This document shows, piece after piece, positions 41,299-54,397 of a stretch of 64,000 bases of DNA. The notes beneath the pieces are model-generated. The model was not told the DNA's origin and did not search any database. It worked only from the letters and a program-made list of their open reading frames with translations. The DNA is from Stenotrophomonas nematodicola (GTDB taxonomy: Bacteria > Pseudomonadota > Gammaproteobacteria > Xanthomonadales > Xanthomonadaceae). Every line of letters starts with the position of its first letter. The stretch's first letter is position 1. The DNA lies in NCBI RefSeq assembly GCF_009467805.1, contig NZ_WIAY01000001.1:748982-812981 (forward strand), read 5' to 3'. The translations under genes and the position numbers were made by a program.

Positions 41299-42075
41299 TT
41301 ACTTCGGCGGCAGGTACAGCAGCGGGTCGACCGGCTTGCCGTTGTAACGGATCTCAAAGTGCAGCATGTCGCGCGGGGCACCCGTGCGGCCCATCTCGGC
41401 AATCTGCTCCCCTGCCTTGACGCTCTGGCCTTCGTTGACGAGGCGCTTGCGGTTGTGACCATAGGCCGACAGCCACTGGTCGCTGTGCTTGATGATGATC
41501 AGCTCACCGAAGCCGACCAGGCCGGCGCCGGAGTACACCACCACGCCGCCGGCGGTTGCGCGCACGGGCTGGCCGCTGCTGCCGGCGATGTCAACGCCCT
41601 GCTTGGTCGCCTCGCCGGCGACGAACTTGCCGACGATCGCGCCATCGGCCGGCCAACGCCAGCTGATGTTGCTCCTGATCGCCGTGGTCGGCGCCGGCGC
41701 GGGGGCCGGCGTCGGGGCGGTGCCCGGGCGCGGCGCGGTCACGACGGTGGTCGGTGCACGGCTGCCGCTGCCACCGGGGTACAGCCGGAGCGTCTGCCCA
41801 GGGTAGATCGTGTACGGCTCGGACAGCCCGTTCCACGCCGCCAGGTCACGCGGGGTGATGTTGTGGATGCGGGCCAGCGCGTACAGCGTGTCGCCCCGGC
41901 GGATCACTGCCGTCTGTCCCGGCTTGGCCACCGATCTCTGCGGCGTGGGATGTGCGGTGGTGCCGCCGCTGCCCGAGGGGCGCACCACGGTGGCGGTGCC
42001 ACAGGCGCTCAACGCGGACACCACCAGCAGCAGCGCGCCGGCGCGCGCTCCCTTGCTCATACGATCAACACTCAT
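41299..42075 (-). CDS. nlpD: LysM/M23 peptidase lipoprotein (NlpD-like)
   Basis: A 258-residue lipoprotein. Start at 42075 (MSVDRMSKGARAGALLLVVS) overlaps the YqaA-like stop (ATGA). A lipobox LSAC lies near residue 24. LysM module GDTLYALARIHNITPRDLAAWNGL (residues about 60-85), a Pro/Ala linker, and a C-terminal M23 domain. The degenerate active-site residues (GVDIAGSSGQPVRAT and HFEIRYN) resemble non-enzymatic NlpD/EnvC activators of amidases. It would help septal peptidoglycan splitting. It lies in the surE-pcm-yqaA-nlpD order typical for gammaproteobacteria. Confidence 0.88.
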   Translation of the reverse strand: MSVDRMSKGARAGALLLVVSALSACGTATVVRPSGSGGTTAHPTPQRSVAKPGQTAVIRRGDTLYALARIHNITPRDLAAWNGLSEPYTIYPGQTLRLYPGGSGSRAPTTVVTAPRPGTAPTPAPAPAPTTAIRSNISWRWPADGAIVGKFVAGEATKQGVDIAGSSGQPVRATAGGVVVYSGAGLVGFGELIIIKHSDQWLSAYGHNRKRLVNEGQSVKAGEQIAEMGRTGAPRDMLHFEIRYNGKPVDPLLYLPPK

Positions 42076-42686
42076 GCGAACTTCGACCTCCATACAAGCC
42101 AGGCAACCAAGCCCACCACCAGCACGGTCGCGACCCAGCCCAGCGGTTCGATCCAACGCCGCAGCGCGGCTTCCGCGCGCGGACCGCCGATGCGGATGAC
42201 AGCCGCCAGGACATACACCCGCTTGCCCCGCCCGATCAGCATGCTCAGGAAGTACTGCGGCAACGGCACGCCGACAATACCCGAAGCCCACGTGAAGACC
42301 TTCATCGGAATCGGCATGAACCCGCCGAGCACCAGGAAGGTGAACACCGCCCACGGCGATTCGGCCATCTTGGCCTGCACCACCGCGATGCCGCCTTCGA
42401 TGCTCGACAGCATGCCCAACGCGGCGAACACCGGCTTGAGCGCCTCGAACGCGTAATGCCCGAGCGCGTAACCCACCAGCGCACCGGCCATCGAGCCAGC
42501 CAGGCTGAGCGTGGCGAACCACCAGCCACGTTTGGGCTGGGCCACGCACATCGGCGCAAGCATCACCTCGGGCATCACCGGGAAGATGATCGCCTCGATG
42601 AAGCTCAGTACCGTGAGATACGTGGGTGCACGCTCATGCGCCGCCCACTTCATCGCCCGCTCGTACAGCGGGCCAAAGATCTTCAT
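42072..42686 (-). CDS. YqaA-family (SNARE-like/DedA-related) membrane protein
   Basis: A 204-residue membrane protein starting MKIFGPLYERAMKWAAHERA at 42686 with AAGGAGCG upstream. Four hydrophobic segments are visible, including SFIEAIIFPVMPEVMLAPM, FATLSLAGSMAGALVGYAL and VATVLVVGLVAWLVWRS. The FIE..xFPV.PE motif is typical for the YqaA/DedA-like group. The stop overlaps the nlpD-like start. Exact transport substrate unknown. Confidence 0.8.
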   Translation of the reverse strand: MKIFGPLYERAMKWAAHERAPTYLTVLSFIEAIIFPVMPEVMLAPMCVAQPKRGWWFATLSLAGSMAGALVGYALGHYAFEALKPVFAALGMLSSIEGGIAVVQAKMAESPWAVFTFLVLGGFMPIPMKVFTWASGIVGVPLPQYFLSMLIGRGKRVYVLAAVIRIGGPRAEAALRRWIEPLGWVATVLVVGLVAWLVWRSKFA

Positions 42687-42705
42687 GACGCAACGCTCCT
42701 TGGAA

Positions 42706-43383
42706 TCAATCCAGCATGCCAGACAGCAGCGGCACGAACGTGACCGGCGCCAATACCTGGTGTTCAACACTGCCGTCGTCGCGACGGGTGAGCTGCACCA
42801 GCGACTGCGCGCCGGGCCCGCCCACCGGCGCCACCAGGCGACCGCCCACGGCCAGTTGCTCGACCAGCGCATCCACCAGCGCCGGGGCGGCCGCGGTGAC
42901 CACGATGGCGTCGTACGGCCCGTGCTCGGCCCAGCCCGCGCGACCATCGTCGTGCTTGCTGCGGATGTTCATGCCCAGCGCCCGGAAGCGCTTGCGCGCC
43001 TGCCGCAGCAGGTCGCCGATGCGCTCGACGGTGTAGACCTCCAGACCCACCGCACCGAGTACAGCGGCCTGGTAACCCGAGCCGGTGCCGACTTCCAGCA
43101 CTTTTCTGGGCGCGGACTGCAGCACCGCTTCGGTCATGCGGGCCACCACCCAGGGCTGGGAGATGGTCTGGCCGTGGCCGATCGGCAATGCGGTGTCTTC
43201 GTAGGCGCGCGATGCCAGTGCCTCATCGATGAACAGATGGCGGGGCACGACGCGGATCGCGTTGAGCGTGACCTCGTCGGCGATGCCGGCGTCACGCAGG
43301 CGGTCGACCAGCCGGTCGCGCACGCGCTGGGACGTCATGCCGATGCCGACCGCTTCAGGCTGCAGGCGCAGGCGCTGGGTCAT
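42706..43383 (-). CDS. pcm: Protein-L-isoaspartate O-methyltransferase Pcm
   Basis: A 225-residue repair enzyme starting [20 protein letters not shown]. Motif [17 protein letters not shown], and [15 protein letters not shown] and GRLVAPVGG are conserved. It methylates isoaspartyl residues in aged proteins using SAM. The start overlaps the surE stop (ATGA), the classic surE-pcm pair. Confidence 0.96.
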   Translation of the reverse strand: MTQRLRLQPEAVGIGMTSQRVRDRLVDRLRDAGIADEVTLNAIRVVPRHLFIDEALASRAYEDTALPIGHGQTISQPWVVARMTEAVLQSAPRKVLEVGTGSGYQAAVLGAVGLEVYTVERIGDLLRQARKRFRALGMNIRSKHDDGRAGWAEHGPYDAIVVTAAAPALVDALVEQLAVGGRLVAPVGGPGAQSLVQLTRRDDGSVEHQVLAPVTFVPLLSGMLD

Positions 43384-44159
43384 GCCGGGCGATCCATGAC
43401 GGCGGTGAGCCCGCCCACCCAGCTGGCGACTTTCTCCAGCGCCTGATACCGGGTCAGGTCCACCTGGATCGGCGTGATCGAGATGAAGCCGTTGCGCACG
43501 GCGTGGAAGTCGGTGCCGGGACCGGAATCCTGTTCGCGACCGGCCGGGCCGATCCAGTACACCTCGTTGCCGCGCGGATCGCGCTGTGGAATGCAGCCTT
43601 CGGCGCGGTGGCGGTTGCCCAGGCGGCTGACTTCAAAGCCGCGCACCTGGTCCCACGGCAGGTCCGGGACGTTGACGTTGAGAATGGTGTCGGCGGGCAG
43701 TGGATCGGCCTTGAGCCGCGCCACGATCGCCACCGCGGCGCGCGCGGCGGTCTCGAAATTGCGCGCCTCGTGGTTGTGCGTCACCAGCGACACCGCCACC
43801 GCCGGCAGACCGAGAAAGCGCCCTTCCATCGCCGCCGAGACCGTGCCGGAATAGATGACGTCATCGCCCAGGTTGGCGGCGTTGTTGATGCCCGACACCA
43901 CGATGTCCGGCTCGTACTCGAGCAGCCCGGTCAGTGCCAGGTGAACGCAGTCGGTGGGCGTCCCGGCGACCGAACAGGTGTAGTGGTCGATGCGCTTGAG
44001 CCGGATCGGCAGGTCCAGGGTGAGCGAGTTGCTGGCCCCCGAGCGATCACGGTCGGGGGCGACCACCATCACTTCATGGCCGGCCTCGCGCAGCACCGTG
44101 GCAAGCATCCGGATGCCCGGGGCATCGACACCGTCGTCATTGCTGACCAGGATCCGCAT
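43380..44159 (-). CDS. surE: 5'-nucleotidase SurE
   Basis: A 259-residue stationary-phase survival nucleotidase. Start [20 protein letters not shown] at 44159, where Asp8 and Asp9 bind the metal. [35 protein letters not shown] and [10 protein letters not shown] are family hallmarks. It dephosphorylates nucleoside monophosphates. First gene of the surE-pcm-yqaA-nlpD unit. Confidence 0.97.
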   Translation of the reverse strand: MRILVSNDDGVDAPGIRMLATVLREAGHEVMVVAPDRDRSGASNSLTLDLPIRLKRIDHYTCSVAGTPTDCVHLALTGLLEYEPDIVVSGINNAANLGDDVIYSGTVSAAMEGRFLGLPAVAVSLVTHNHEARNFETAARAAVAIVARLKADPLPADTILNVNVPDLPWDQVRGFEVSRLGNRHRAEGCIPQRDPRGNEVYWIGPAGREQDSGPGTDFHAVRNGFISITPIQVDLTRYQALEKVASWVGGLTAVMDRPA

Positions 44160-44346
44160 CTGCGATTTAACCGCTTGATTTTTCAAGACTTCGATTCCAT
44201 CACTTTCCAGCGTTGGCGGGGTCGATGCTCATCCGTGCGGGGAGCATCGACCGCGCAAGTGCGTCAGCTATTGTGCCGCATGCGGGCAGATCGTCCTACC
44301 CCGCAGACGGTAGGCAGCGGCCATCGCCTCGCATTACGCTGTACGC

Positions 44347-44886
44347 ATGTCACATCCTGAAGACGAAGATCCGGCGGCGCTGTTCCGCTCGGCGATCGGG
44401 GCGGTCACACCGCTGAAGAAGCCGGCCGCGCCGCCGCCCGCCACGCCGCGGCCGAAACCGCGCGCGCGCATGGCCGAGCAGGATGACCAGGCGGCGCGCG
44501 GCGAGTTTGCCCGGCTGCTGCGCGACAGCAACCCGCTGGAGGCCGGCGATACCGCCAGCTACCGGCGCGACACCCTGCCCGCGCGCATGTTCCAGCGGCT
44601 CAAGCGCGGCCAGTATTCCGTCCAGGACGAGCTGGACCTGCACGGCGCCACCGTTGCCCAGGCCGACGCGATGCTGCGCCAGTTCCTGCAGGAAGCGCAT
44701 GCGCACGACTATGGCTGCGTGCGCATCATCCACGGGAAGGGGCTGCAGTCCGACGGCGGTGCGCCGGTACTCAAGAACCTGGTCGATCGCCTGCTGCGCC
44801 TGCGCAACGATGTGCTGGCGTTTCATTCCGCCCCCGCCGGACAGGGGGGCACCGGCGCGGTGCTGGTGCTGCTGAGCAACCGCTAG
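44347..44886 (+). CDS. Smr-domain protein
   Basis: A 179-residue protein starting MSHPEDEDPAALFRSAIGAV. The N-terminal half is charged and Pro-rich; the C-terminal half is an Smr domain with LDLHGATVAQADAMLRQFL and VRIIHGKGLQSDGGAPVLK. Stand-alone Smr proteins act on stalled ribosomes or branched nucleic acids. The stop TAG lies inside a SMAG-like palindrome shared with the convergent truD. The 187-bp gap to surE contains the presumed divergent promoters. Confidence 0.9.
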   Translation: MSHPEDEDPAALFRSAIGAVTPLKKPAAPPPATPRPKPRARMAEQDDQAARGEFARLLRDSNPLEAGDTASYRRDTLPARMFQRLKRGQYSVQDELDLHGATVAQADAMLRQFLQEAHAHDYGCVRIIHGKGLQSDGGAPVLKNLVDRLLRLRNDVLAFHSAPAGQGGTGAVLVLLSNR

Positions 44887-44907
44887 CCGGGCAGCGCCCG
44901 GCGCTAC
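44885..44907 (-). repeat. SMAG-like element spanning both stop codons of smr and truD
   Basis: GTAGCGCCGGGCGCTGCCC then GGCT on the minus strand, with a GCCGGGC/GCCCGGC stem. The truD stop is the TAG of GTAG, and the opposite end carries the Smr-gene TAG. It sits exactly between two convergent genes. Confidence 0.8.
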
Positions 44908-45944
44908 GGGGCGTCGGCCTGGCTGGCATCGTGCACCGGGCCGAGTTCGTGCAGGACGGCCGTGGCATAGCAGCCCGGCGGCAGGGCAAAGCTCAGCTCC
45001 AGTACGTCCGGCTGCAGCCAGCGATGCTGCAGCATGGCCGGGCGCAGGCGCAGCGCGCGACGCTCCTGCTTGAGGCGCGCGCCTTCCAGGCCGGCACGCA
45101 GGGCAAGGGACTGTTCGTCGGCGACCGCGGCCAGCTCCAGCGTGGCCGCGGCGCCGCTGCTGCGCAGTTCGCCTTCGCCCCACAAGGGGCCGCTGGGATG
45201 GATGTCGAAACGGGCCAGACGATCAGCCAGCAGGTCGGTGAACGGTTCGGGTCCGAATACGCTGCGACTGCCGTCCAGCATCCACACCTCGCCATCCAGC
45301 GGCGCATCCCAGTTGCCCTGTGCGACGCGCTCGGCCAGTACCTGGTTGAACAGGGCCGAGCGCGCGGCGGACAGCAGCAGTGAGCGCTGGTCCGGACGCA
45401 TGCGACGCCCACCGAACATCGCCAGTGCCGCCGGCACGTTGCCACCGTCACGACCGAAACGCTGTTCACCGAACCAGTTCGGCAGCCCGCGCGCGGCGAT
45501 CAGCGACAGCCGCTCGTCGATGGCCGCCGCATCGCCCTGCACCTCACGCAGCACCAGCCTGAAGCGGTTGCCGGCGAGCGCGCCGCGCTGCAGTTTGCGG
45601 TTGTGCCAGGTCGCGTCGACGACCTCGATCTCATCGGAAGCCAGCAGCGCCGGATCCGGCGCGACGCGCTTGGGCAGGTGCACGCTGAAGCGCTGGGTGG
45701 TGACCGCATGGCGATCCTTCATGCCGGCGTAGCTGACCGCCATGTCCGGCAGCCCGGCCCAACGGGCCAGCACCTTGGCCACGTGCACGGTATTGGCACC
45801 GCGCTTGCGCAGGGTGAGCAGCAGGTGCTCGCCCTCCCCGCTGGGCTCGAACGCCGGCAGCTCGTCGACCTGGAAGTCTTCGGGCGTGGTCCGGATGTTC
45901 GCGGTCAACAAGGGCGCGCCGAACGCCAACGGCAACGGAATCAC
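44904..45944 (-). CDS. truD: tRNA pseudouridine(13) synthase TruD
   Basis: A 346-residue enzyme starting [20 protein letters not shown]. Catalytic Asp77 in [37 protein letters not shown] and the TRUD insertion domain are present. It makes pseudouridine 13 in tRNA-Glu. The ATG overlaps the ispF stop, as in the ispD-ispF-truD order of many gammaproteobacteria. Confidence 0.96.
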   Translation of the reverse strand: MIPLPLAFGAPLLTANIRTTPEDFQVDELPAFEPSGEGEHLLLTLRKRGANTVHVAKVLARWAGLPDMAVSYAGMKDRHAVTTQRFSVHLPKRVAPDPALLASDEIEVVDATWHNRKLQRGALAGNRFRLVLREVQGDAAAIDERLSLIAARGLPNWFGEQRFGRDGGNVPAALAMFGGRRMRPDQRSLLLSAARSALFNQVLAERVAQGNWDAPLDGEVWMLDGSRSVFGPEPFTDLLADRLARFDIHPSGPLWGEGELRSSGAAATLELAAVADEQSLALRAGLEGARLKQERRALRLRPAMLQHRWLQPDVLELSFALPPGCYATAVLHELGPVHDASQADAP

Positions 45945-46435
45945 AGCGCCACCAGCAGCACGGCAGCCTGGGCGGCGATGCCTTCGCCGCGCCCGGTGAA
46001 GCCGAGCTGCTCGGAGGTGGTGGCCTTGACGCTGACCGCATCCAGCGCGATCCCGAGCAGGCCGGCGATGCGTTCACGCATGGCCAGCGCATGCGGGCCG
46101 ACCTTGGGCCGTTCGCAGATCACGGTGATGTCGGTGTTGCCAACCTGCCAGCCGCGCTCGCGCAGCAGGCTGTTGCAGTGCTCCAGGAAGCGACTGCTGT
46201 CGGCATCCTTCCAGCGCATGTCCGACGGCGGGAAATGCTGGCCGATATCGCCCAATGCCAGCGCGCCCAGCATGGCGTCGCACAGCGCATGCAGGATCAC
46301 ATCGCCGTCGCTGTGCGCGAGCACGCCGCTGGTGTGCGGCACGCGGACGCCGCCAAGCATGATGTGGTCGCCCGCGCCGAAGGCGTGGACGTCATAGCCC
46401 TGTCCGATGCGGACGGGAGGAAACGGGGTGTTCAT
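45941..46435 (-). CDS. ispF: 2-C-methyl-D-erythritol 2,4-cyclodiphosphate synthase IspF
   Basis: A 164-residue enzyme of the MEP isoprenoid pathway. The metal-binding [35 protein letters not shown] and [10 protein letters not shown] motifs are complete. It converts CDP-ME 2-phosphate to the cyclic diphosphate. Located between ispD and truD; a SMAG-like repeat lies in the gap to ispD. Confidence 0.97.
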   Translation of the reverse strand: MNTPFPPVRIGQGYDVHAFGAGDHIMLGGVRVPHTSGVLAHSDGDVILHALCDAMLGALALGDIGQHFPPSDMRWKDADSSRFLEHCNSLLRERGWQVGNTDITVICERPKVGPHALAMRERIAGLLGIALDAVSVKATTSEQLGFTGRGEGIAAQAAVLLVAL

Positions 46436-46452
46436 GGCGTGAACCTGACAGT

Positions 46453-46475
46453 AGCGCCGGGCTATGCCCGGCTTG
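46453..46475 (+). repeat. SMAG-like element between ispD and ispF
   Basis: GTAGCGCCGGGCTATGCCC then GGCT: GTAG head with stem GCCGGGC/GCCCGGC. It lies in the 64-bp gap between ispD and ispF on the plus strand. Confidence 0.8.
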
Positions 46476-46499
46476 GCAAGATGAAAGCTGCGTGCGGAA

Positions 46500-47195
46500 T
46501 CAGATTCCGCGACGCGACAACACGAATTCGAAACGGGACAGATCCGACGGGGTGGTGACCTTGAAGTTGTCTTCGTTGCCTTCCACCAGCAACGGACGCA
46601 GGCCCTGCCGCTCCATCGCCATCGCCTCGTCGGTGACCTCGATGCCGGCGTCGGCGGCCTCCTGCAGCGCGCGCGCCAACTGATGGCGGCGGAACAGCTG
46701 CGGGGTCAGGGCGCGCCACAGGCGCGCCCGCGGCTCGGTGGCATCGATGCCACCGTCATCGCCGGCCCGTTTGAGGGTGTCGCGTACCGGTGCGGCCAGG
46801 ATCGCACCGACCGGATCGTTGCGGCCCACTTCCAGCAGCCGGCCCAGATCGGCCGCGGCCAGGTTGGGACGCGCGGCGTCATGGACCAGCACGAAATCGT
46901 CGGCGCGCACGCTGTCGGGCAGCGCCTGCAGGCCGGCCAGCACCGAGCCGGCACGGGTGGCGCCGCCCACGCAGGTCAGGATCGGTTTGTCGGCAAGCGA
47001 GGTCCAACCGGGCCAGTCCTGGTCCCGGTCGGCGATCACCACCATCACCCCGGCGACCACCGGATGCGACAACAGCGCCTCCAGGGTATGCGCCAGCAGG
47101 ACGCGATCACCCGCCAGCAGATACTGCTTGGGGGTGGCGCCGCCGAAGCGCGTGCCGCGCCCGGCGGCGGGAACCACTGCCCATACGGTGCCCAT
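46500..47195 (-). CDS. ispD: 2-C-methyl-D-erythritol 4-phosphate cytidylyltransferase IspD
   Basis: A 231-residue cytidylyltransferase starting [20 protein letters not shown]. Nucleotide-binding signature [17 protein letters not shown] and [18 protein letters not shown] are typical. It makes CDP-ME from MEP and CTP. The start overlaps the ftsB stop by one base. Supplies isoprenoid precursors together with ispF two genes on. Confidence 0.96.
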   Translation of the reverse strand: MGTVWAVVPAAGRGTRFGGATPKQYLLAGDRVLLAHTLEALLSHPVVAGVMVVIADRDQDWPGWTSLADKPILTCVGGATRAGSVLAGLQALPDSVRADDFVLVHDAARPNLAAADLGRLLEVGRNDPVGAILAAPVRDTLKRAGDDGGIDATEPRARLWRALTPQLFRRHQLARALQEAADAGIEVTDEAMAMERQGLRPLLVEGNEDNFKVTTPSDLSRFEFVLSRRGI

Positions 47196-47545
47196 CAGGG
47201 TATTTCCTGATGCGGGGCGTCCGGGTCGGCCACCACCGTGGGTGCGCGCGGCGGCGCAACCGGGGCGTCTTCGACCACACGGTAGAACTTTTCACCAGGC
47301 TTGATCATGCCCAGTTCGCTGCGCGCACGCTCTTCGATGGCCGCCTCGCCTTCCTTGAGGTCCTTGACCTCGGCAGCCAGCGCGTCGTTCCGCTGCTGCA
47401 GGCCGGCATTGTCGCGCCTCTGGGATTCGACCTGGGCTTCGAGCGTCATCACTTCCCCCGAATTGCCCGGGCCGAACCAGAAGCGGTACTGCAGCCATGC
47501 CAGCAGTACCGCGAGCACCAGCAGGAGCCAGCGCCAGTCGCGCAT
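47195..47545 (-). CDS. ftsB: Cell division protein FtsB
   Basis: A 116-residue protein starting [20 protein letters not shown], with one membrane span (residues about 5-22), then a coiled coil ([20 protein letters not shown]) and the conserved [20 protein letters not shown] segment. It forms the FtsQLB complex at the division site. Lies 4 bp after eno in the same direction, as is usual. Confidence 0.93.
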   Translation of the reverse strand: MRDWRWLLLVLAVLLAWLQYRFWFGPGNSGEVMTLEAQVESQRRDNAGLQQRNDALAAEVKDLKEGEAAIEERARSELGMIKPGEKFYRVVEDAPVAPPRAPTVVADPDAPHQEIP

Positions 47546-47549
47546 GGGA

Positions 47550-51307
<3,758 letters not shown>

Positions 51308-51338
51308 AAAAAAAAGACGCCCCGGCAATGCCGGGGCG
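51308..51338 (-). terminator. Terminator of the small secreted protein gene
   Basis: A 9-bp stem (51318-51326 with 51330-51338, loop of 3) followed by eight T on the minus strand. It lies 21 bp after the stop of the gene at 51360. Confidence 0.9.
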
Positions 51339-51359
51339 CCTGTGTCGGCCCGGAATGGG

Positions 51360-51599
51360 TCAGCGCTTCTTTCTCGCTTCCTCTTCCTCTTCCTTCTGCG
51401 GGGCCTGTTCGCCCCTGGCCTTCATCTCGGCGGTGGCAGCGGCCCGGCGCTTGGCCTTGGCCTCGGCCTCGGCCTGCGCCTTGTCGGCCTGTTCGCCCTG
51501 CTGCGGCGCGGGCTGGCCCTGTCCGGCGTTCTGGGCCAGCGCCAGCGGCACGGCCACGACGGCGGCGGCAATGGCAACGATGGTCAGCAACTTCTTCAT
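51360..51599 (-). CDS. Small exported charged protein, unknown
   Basis: A 79-residue protein starting MKKLLTIVAIAAAVVAVPLA at 51599 with CGAGGAGCACC upstream. A signal peptide ending VPLALAQ is clear. The mature part is Ala/Gln-rich, then strongly charged (AEAEAKAKRRAAATAEMKAR and EEEEEARKKR), probably disordered. No family recognised. It stands alone with its own terminator. Confidence 0.7.
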   Translation of the reverse strand: MKKLLTIVAIAAAVVAVPLALAQNAGQGQPAPQQGEQADKAQAEAEAKAKRRAAATAEMKARGEQAPQKEEEEEARKKR

Positions 51600-51759
51600 G
51601 GGTGCTCCTCGCGGTATCGGCTTGGGTGCGGGCGCCGGGGGTCCGGTTCCAGCCTGCACAGTCTATCGCGCCCCGGTCGGCCGCCCCCTGAACGTGCGGC
51701 GTGCAAAAAAGCCGTCCAGACCGCAAACTTCGCCGTCGCTTTGCGCTTTATGAAGACAG

Positions 51760-53649
51760 ATGAACGCCCGCTATAACGCCGCCGATATTGAAGTCCTGTC
51801 CGGCCTGGACCCGGTCAAGCGCCGCCCAGGCATGTATACCGACACCGCGCGCCCGAACCACCTGGCGCAGGAAGTCATCGACAATGCCGTGGACGAGGCG
51901 CTGGCTGGCCATGCCCGCACGGTCGAGGTCACCCTGTTCAAGGACGGCAGCTGCGAGGTCAGCGATGACGGCCGCGGCATGCCCGTGGACATCCATCCGG
52001 AGGAGAAGATCCCCGGCGTCGAACTGATCCTGACCCGGCTGCATGCCGGCGGCAAGTTCAACAACAAGAACTACACCTTCTCCGGCGGCCTGCACGGCGT
52101 TGGCGTGAGCGTGGTCAACGCGCTGTCCACCCTGGTGGAAGTGCACATCAAGCGCGATGGCAGCGAACACCGCATCACGTTCCGCAACGGCGACCGCGCC
52201 ACCCCGCTGGAAGTGGTCGGCAGCGTCGGCCGGAAGAACACCGGTACGCGGGTGCGCTTCTGGGCCGACCCGAAGTACTTCGATACGCCCAAGTACAACC
52301 TGCGTGCCCTGCGCCACCTGCTGCGCGCCAAGGCGGTACTGTGCCCCGGCCTGACCGTCAAACTGCGCGACGAGGCCACCGACGAGCAGGACACCTGGTA
52401 TTACGAGGATGGCCTGAGCGACTACCTGAAGGCCGAGCTGGGCGAGCGCGAGATGCTGCCGGCCGACCTGTTCGTGGGCCAGTTGAAGAAGGACACCGAG
52501 GTGGTGGACTGGGCCGTGGCCTGGCTGCCGGAAGGCGAGCTGGTGCAGGAGAGCTACGTCAACCTGATCCCGACGGCCCAGCACGGCACCCACGCCAATG
52601 GCCTGCGCACCGGCCTGACCGAGGCGCTGCGCGAGTTCTGCGACTTCCGCAACCTGCTGCCGCGTGGCGTCAAGCTGGCCCCGGAAGACGTCTGGGACCG
52701 CGTGTCGTTCGTGCTCTCGCTGAAGATGACCGATCCGCAGTTCAGCGGCCAGACCAAGGAACGCCTGTCCTCGCGCCAGGCCGCCGGCTTCGTCGAAGGT
52801 GCCGCGCATGACGCTTTCAGCCTGCTGCTCAACCAGAACGTGGACATCGGCGAGAAGATCGCCCAACTGGCCATCGAGCGCGCCAGCGCGCGCCTGAAGA
52901 CCGAGAAGCTGGTCACCCGCAAGAAGGTCACCCAGGGCCCCGCCCTGCCCGGCAAGCTGGCCGACTGCATCAGCCAGGACCTGTCGCGCACCGAACTGTT
53001 CCTGGTCGAAGGCGACTCGGCAGGTGGCAGCGCCAAGCAGGCGCGCGACAAGGACTTCCAGGCGATCATGCCGCTGCGCGGCAAGATCCTGAACACCTGG
53101 GAAGTCTCCTCCGGCAGCGTGCTGGCCTCCGAGGAAGTGCACAACCTGGCCATCGCGATCGGCTGCGACCCGGGCAAGGACGACATCAGCGGCCTGCGCT
53201 ACGGCAAGGTGGTGGTGCTGGCCGATGCCGACTCCGACGGCCTGCATATCGCCACCCTGCTGACCGCGCTGTTCCTCAAGCATTTCCCGGCTCTGGTCGA
53301 TGCCGGCCATGTATTCGTGGCAATGCCGCCGCTGTTCCGCGTGGACGTGGGCAAGCAGGTGTTCTACGCGCTGGACGAGGAAGAAAAGCGCACCCTGCTG
53401 GACAAGATCGAACGCGAGAAGATCAAGGGCCAGGTCAGCGTGACCCGCTTCAAGGGCCTGGGCGAAATGAACCCGCAGCAGCTGCGCGAGTCCACCATCC
53501 ACCCCGATACGCGCCGCCTGGTGCAGCTGACCATCGACGATGGCGAGCAGACCCACTCGCTGATGGACATGCTGCTGGCCAAGAAGCGCGCCGGCGACCG
53601 CAAGCAGTGGCTGGAGAACAAGGGCGACCTGGCTTCGCTGGACGCCTGA
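51760..53649 (+). CDS. parE: DNA topoisomerase IV subunit B
   Basis: A 629-residue GHKL ATPase subunit that with ParC decatenates chromosomes. Start MNARYNAADIEVLSGLDPVK. ATPase motifs NAVDEALAGHA, DDGRGMPVDIH and GGLHGVGVSVVNALS, the K-loop area, and the TOPRIM motif LVEGDSAGGSAKQARD are complete. Length matches ParE rather than GyrB (about 800). Divergent from the small exported protein gene and followed by a terminator. Confidence 0.95.
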   Translation: MNARYNAADIEVLSGLDPVKRRPGMYTDTARPNHLAQEVIDNAVDEALAGHARTVEVTLFKDGSCEVSDDGRGMPVDIHPEEKIPGVELILTRLHAGGKFNNKNYTFSGGLHGVGVSVVNALSTLVEVHIKRDGSEHRITFRNGDRATPLEVVGSVGRKNTGTRVRFWADPKYFDTPKYNLRALRHLLRAKAVLCPGLTVKLRDEATDEQDTWYYEDGLSDYLKAELGEREMLPADLFVGQLKKDTEVVDWAVAWLPEGELVQESYVNLIPTAQHGTHANGLRTGLTEALREFCDFRNLLPRGVKLAPEDVWDRVSFVLSLKMTDPQFSGQTKERLSSRQAAGFVEGAAHDAFSLLLNQNVDIGEKIAQLAIERASARLKTEKLVTRKKVTQGPALPGKLADCISQDLSRTELFLVEGDSAGGSAKQARDKDFQAIMPLRGKILNTWEVSSGSVLASEEVHNLAIAIGCDPGKDDISGLRYGKVVVLADADSDGLHIATLLTALFLKHFPALVDAGHVFVAMPPLFRVDVGKQVFYALDEEEKRTLLDKIEREKIKGQVSVTRFKGLGEMNPQQLRESTIHPDTRRLVQLTIDDGEQTHSLMDMLLAKKRAGDRKQWLENKGDLASLDA

Positions 53650-53669
53650 TCCGACAGCACGCCCCCTGG

Positions 53670-53698
53670 AACAGCCCGCCATCGGGCGGGCTGTTTCG
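53670..53698 (+). terminator. Terminator of parE
   Basis: An 11-bp stem (53670-53680 with 53685-53695, loop ATCG) ends in TTTCGTT. It lies 20 bp after the parE stop. Confidence 0.85.
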
Positions 53699-53784
53699 TT
53701 GTGGGACGGGCCCGGACATCGCCCCTTCATCCTGCGCGCCGGGCGATCGGGTAGCGTGGCGGTCCCTCGTCTGGTGGAGCCCAC

Positions 53785-54336
53785 ATGCATTTCGATTCGA
53801 CCTTGCGCCTGGACAGCGCCCGCCTGGTATTGAGCCCGATCCGCGCGGACGACGCCCCTGCCCTGTTCGCGATCCAGTCCGATCCCGACGTGATGCGCTA
53901 CTGGAACCACGCGCCGTGGACGGACCTCGCCCAAGCGCAGGCGCAGATTGCCGACGACCTCGCCGCGATGGCGGTCGGCACGCAGCTCAAACTGGCCATC
54001 CGCGACAGCGCGCACGGGCCGCTGCTGGGCATCTGTGTGGTATTCGCGATCGACGCCGCATCCGGCCGCGCCGAGATCGGCTACAACCTGGCCCCGCAGG
54101 TCCAGGGCAAGGGGTACATGCGCGAGGCGCTGACGCGGCTGGCGACTTACCTGTTCGACGAACGCGGCCTGCGCCGGCTCGAAGCGGAGATCGATCCGCG
54201 CAATGCCGCATCGGCGACGGTGCTGGAGCGGATCGGGTTCCAACGCGAAGGCCTGCTGCGCGAACGCTGGTGCATCGCAGGCGAGCTGTCCGATTCGGCG
54301 CTGTACGGCCTGCTGGCACGCGACCGCGCAGCCTGA
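53785..54336 (+). CDS. GNAT acetyltransferase, RimJ/RimL-like
   Basis: A 183-residue acetyltransferase starting MHFDSTLRLDSARLVLSPIR. Typical GNAT pattern: RLVLSPIRADDAPALFAIQS, RAEIGYNLAPQVQGKGYMRE (acetyl-CoA loop) and RRLEAEIDPRNAASATVLER then IGFQREGLLRERW. It is most like ribosomal-protein N-acetyltransferases. Substrate unknown. Single gene between parE and the convergent pit gene. Confidence 0.88.
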   Translation: MHFDSTLRLDSARLVLSPIRADDAPALFAIQSDPDVMRYWNHAPWTDLAQAQAQIADDLAAMAVGTQLKLAIRDSAHGPLLGICVVFAIDAASGRAEIGYNLAPQVQGKGYMREALTRLATYLFDERGLRRLEAEIDPRNAASATVLERIGFQREGLLRERWCIAGELSDSALYGLLARDRAA

Positions 54337-54345
54337 CGCGCACGA

Positions 54346-54372
54346 AAAAGCCCGCCGGTCGGCGGGCTTTCC
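54346..54372. terminator. Bidirectional terminator between GNAT gene and pit
   Basis: A 10-bp stem (54347-54356 with 54361-54370, loop GGTC) flanked by A- and T-rich ends, serving two convergent genes. Confidence 0.85.
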
Positions 54373-54397
54373 CTTCCAGCCAGGCAGGGCCCGGCGC

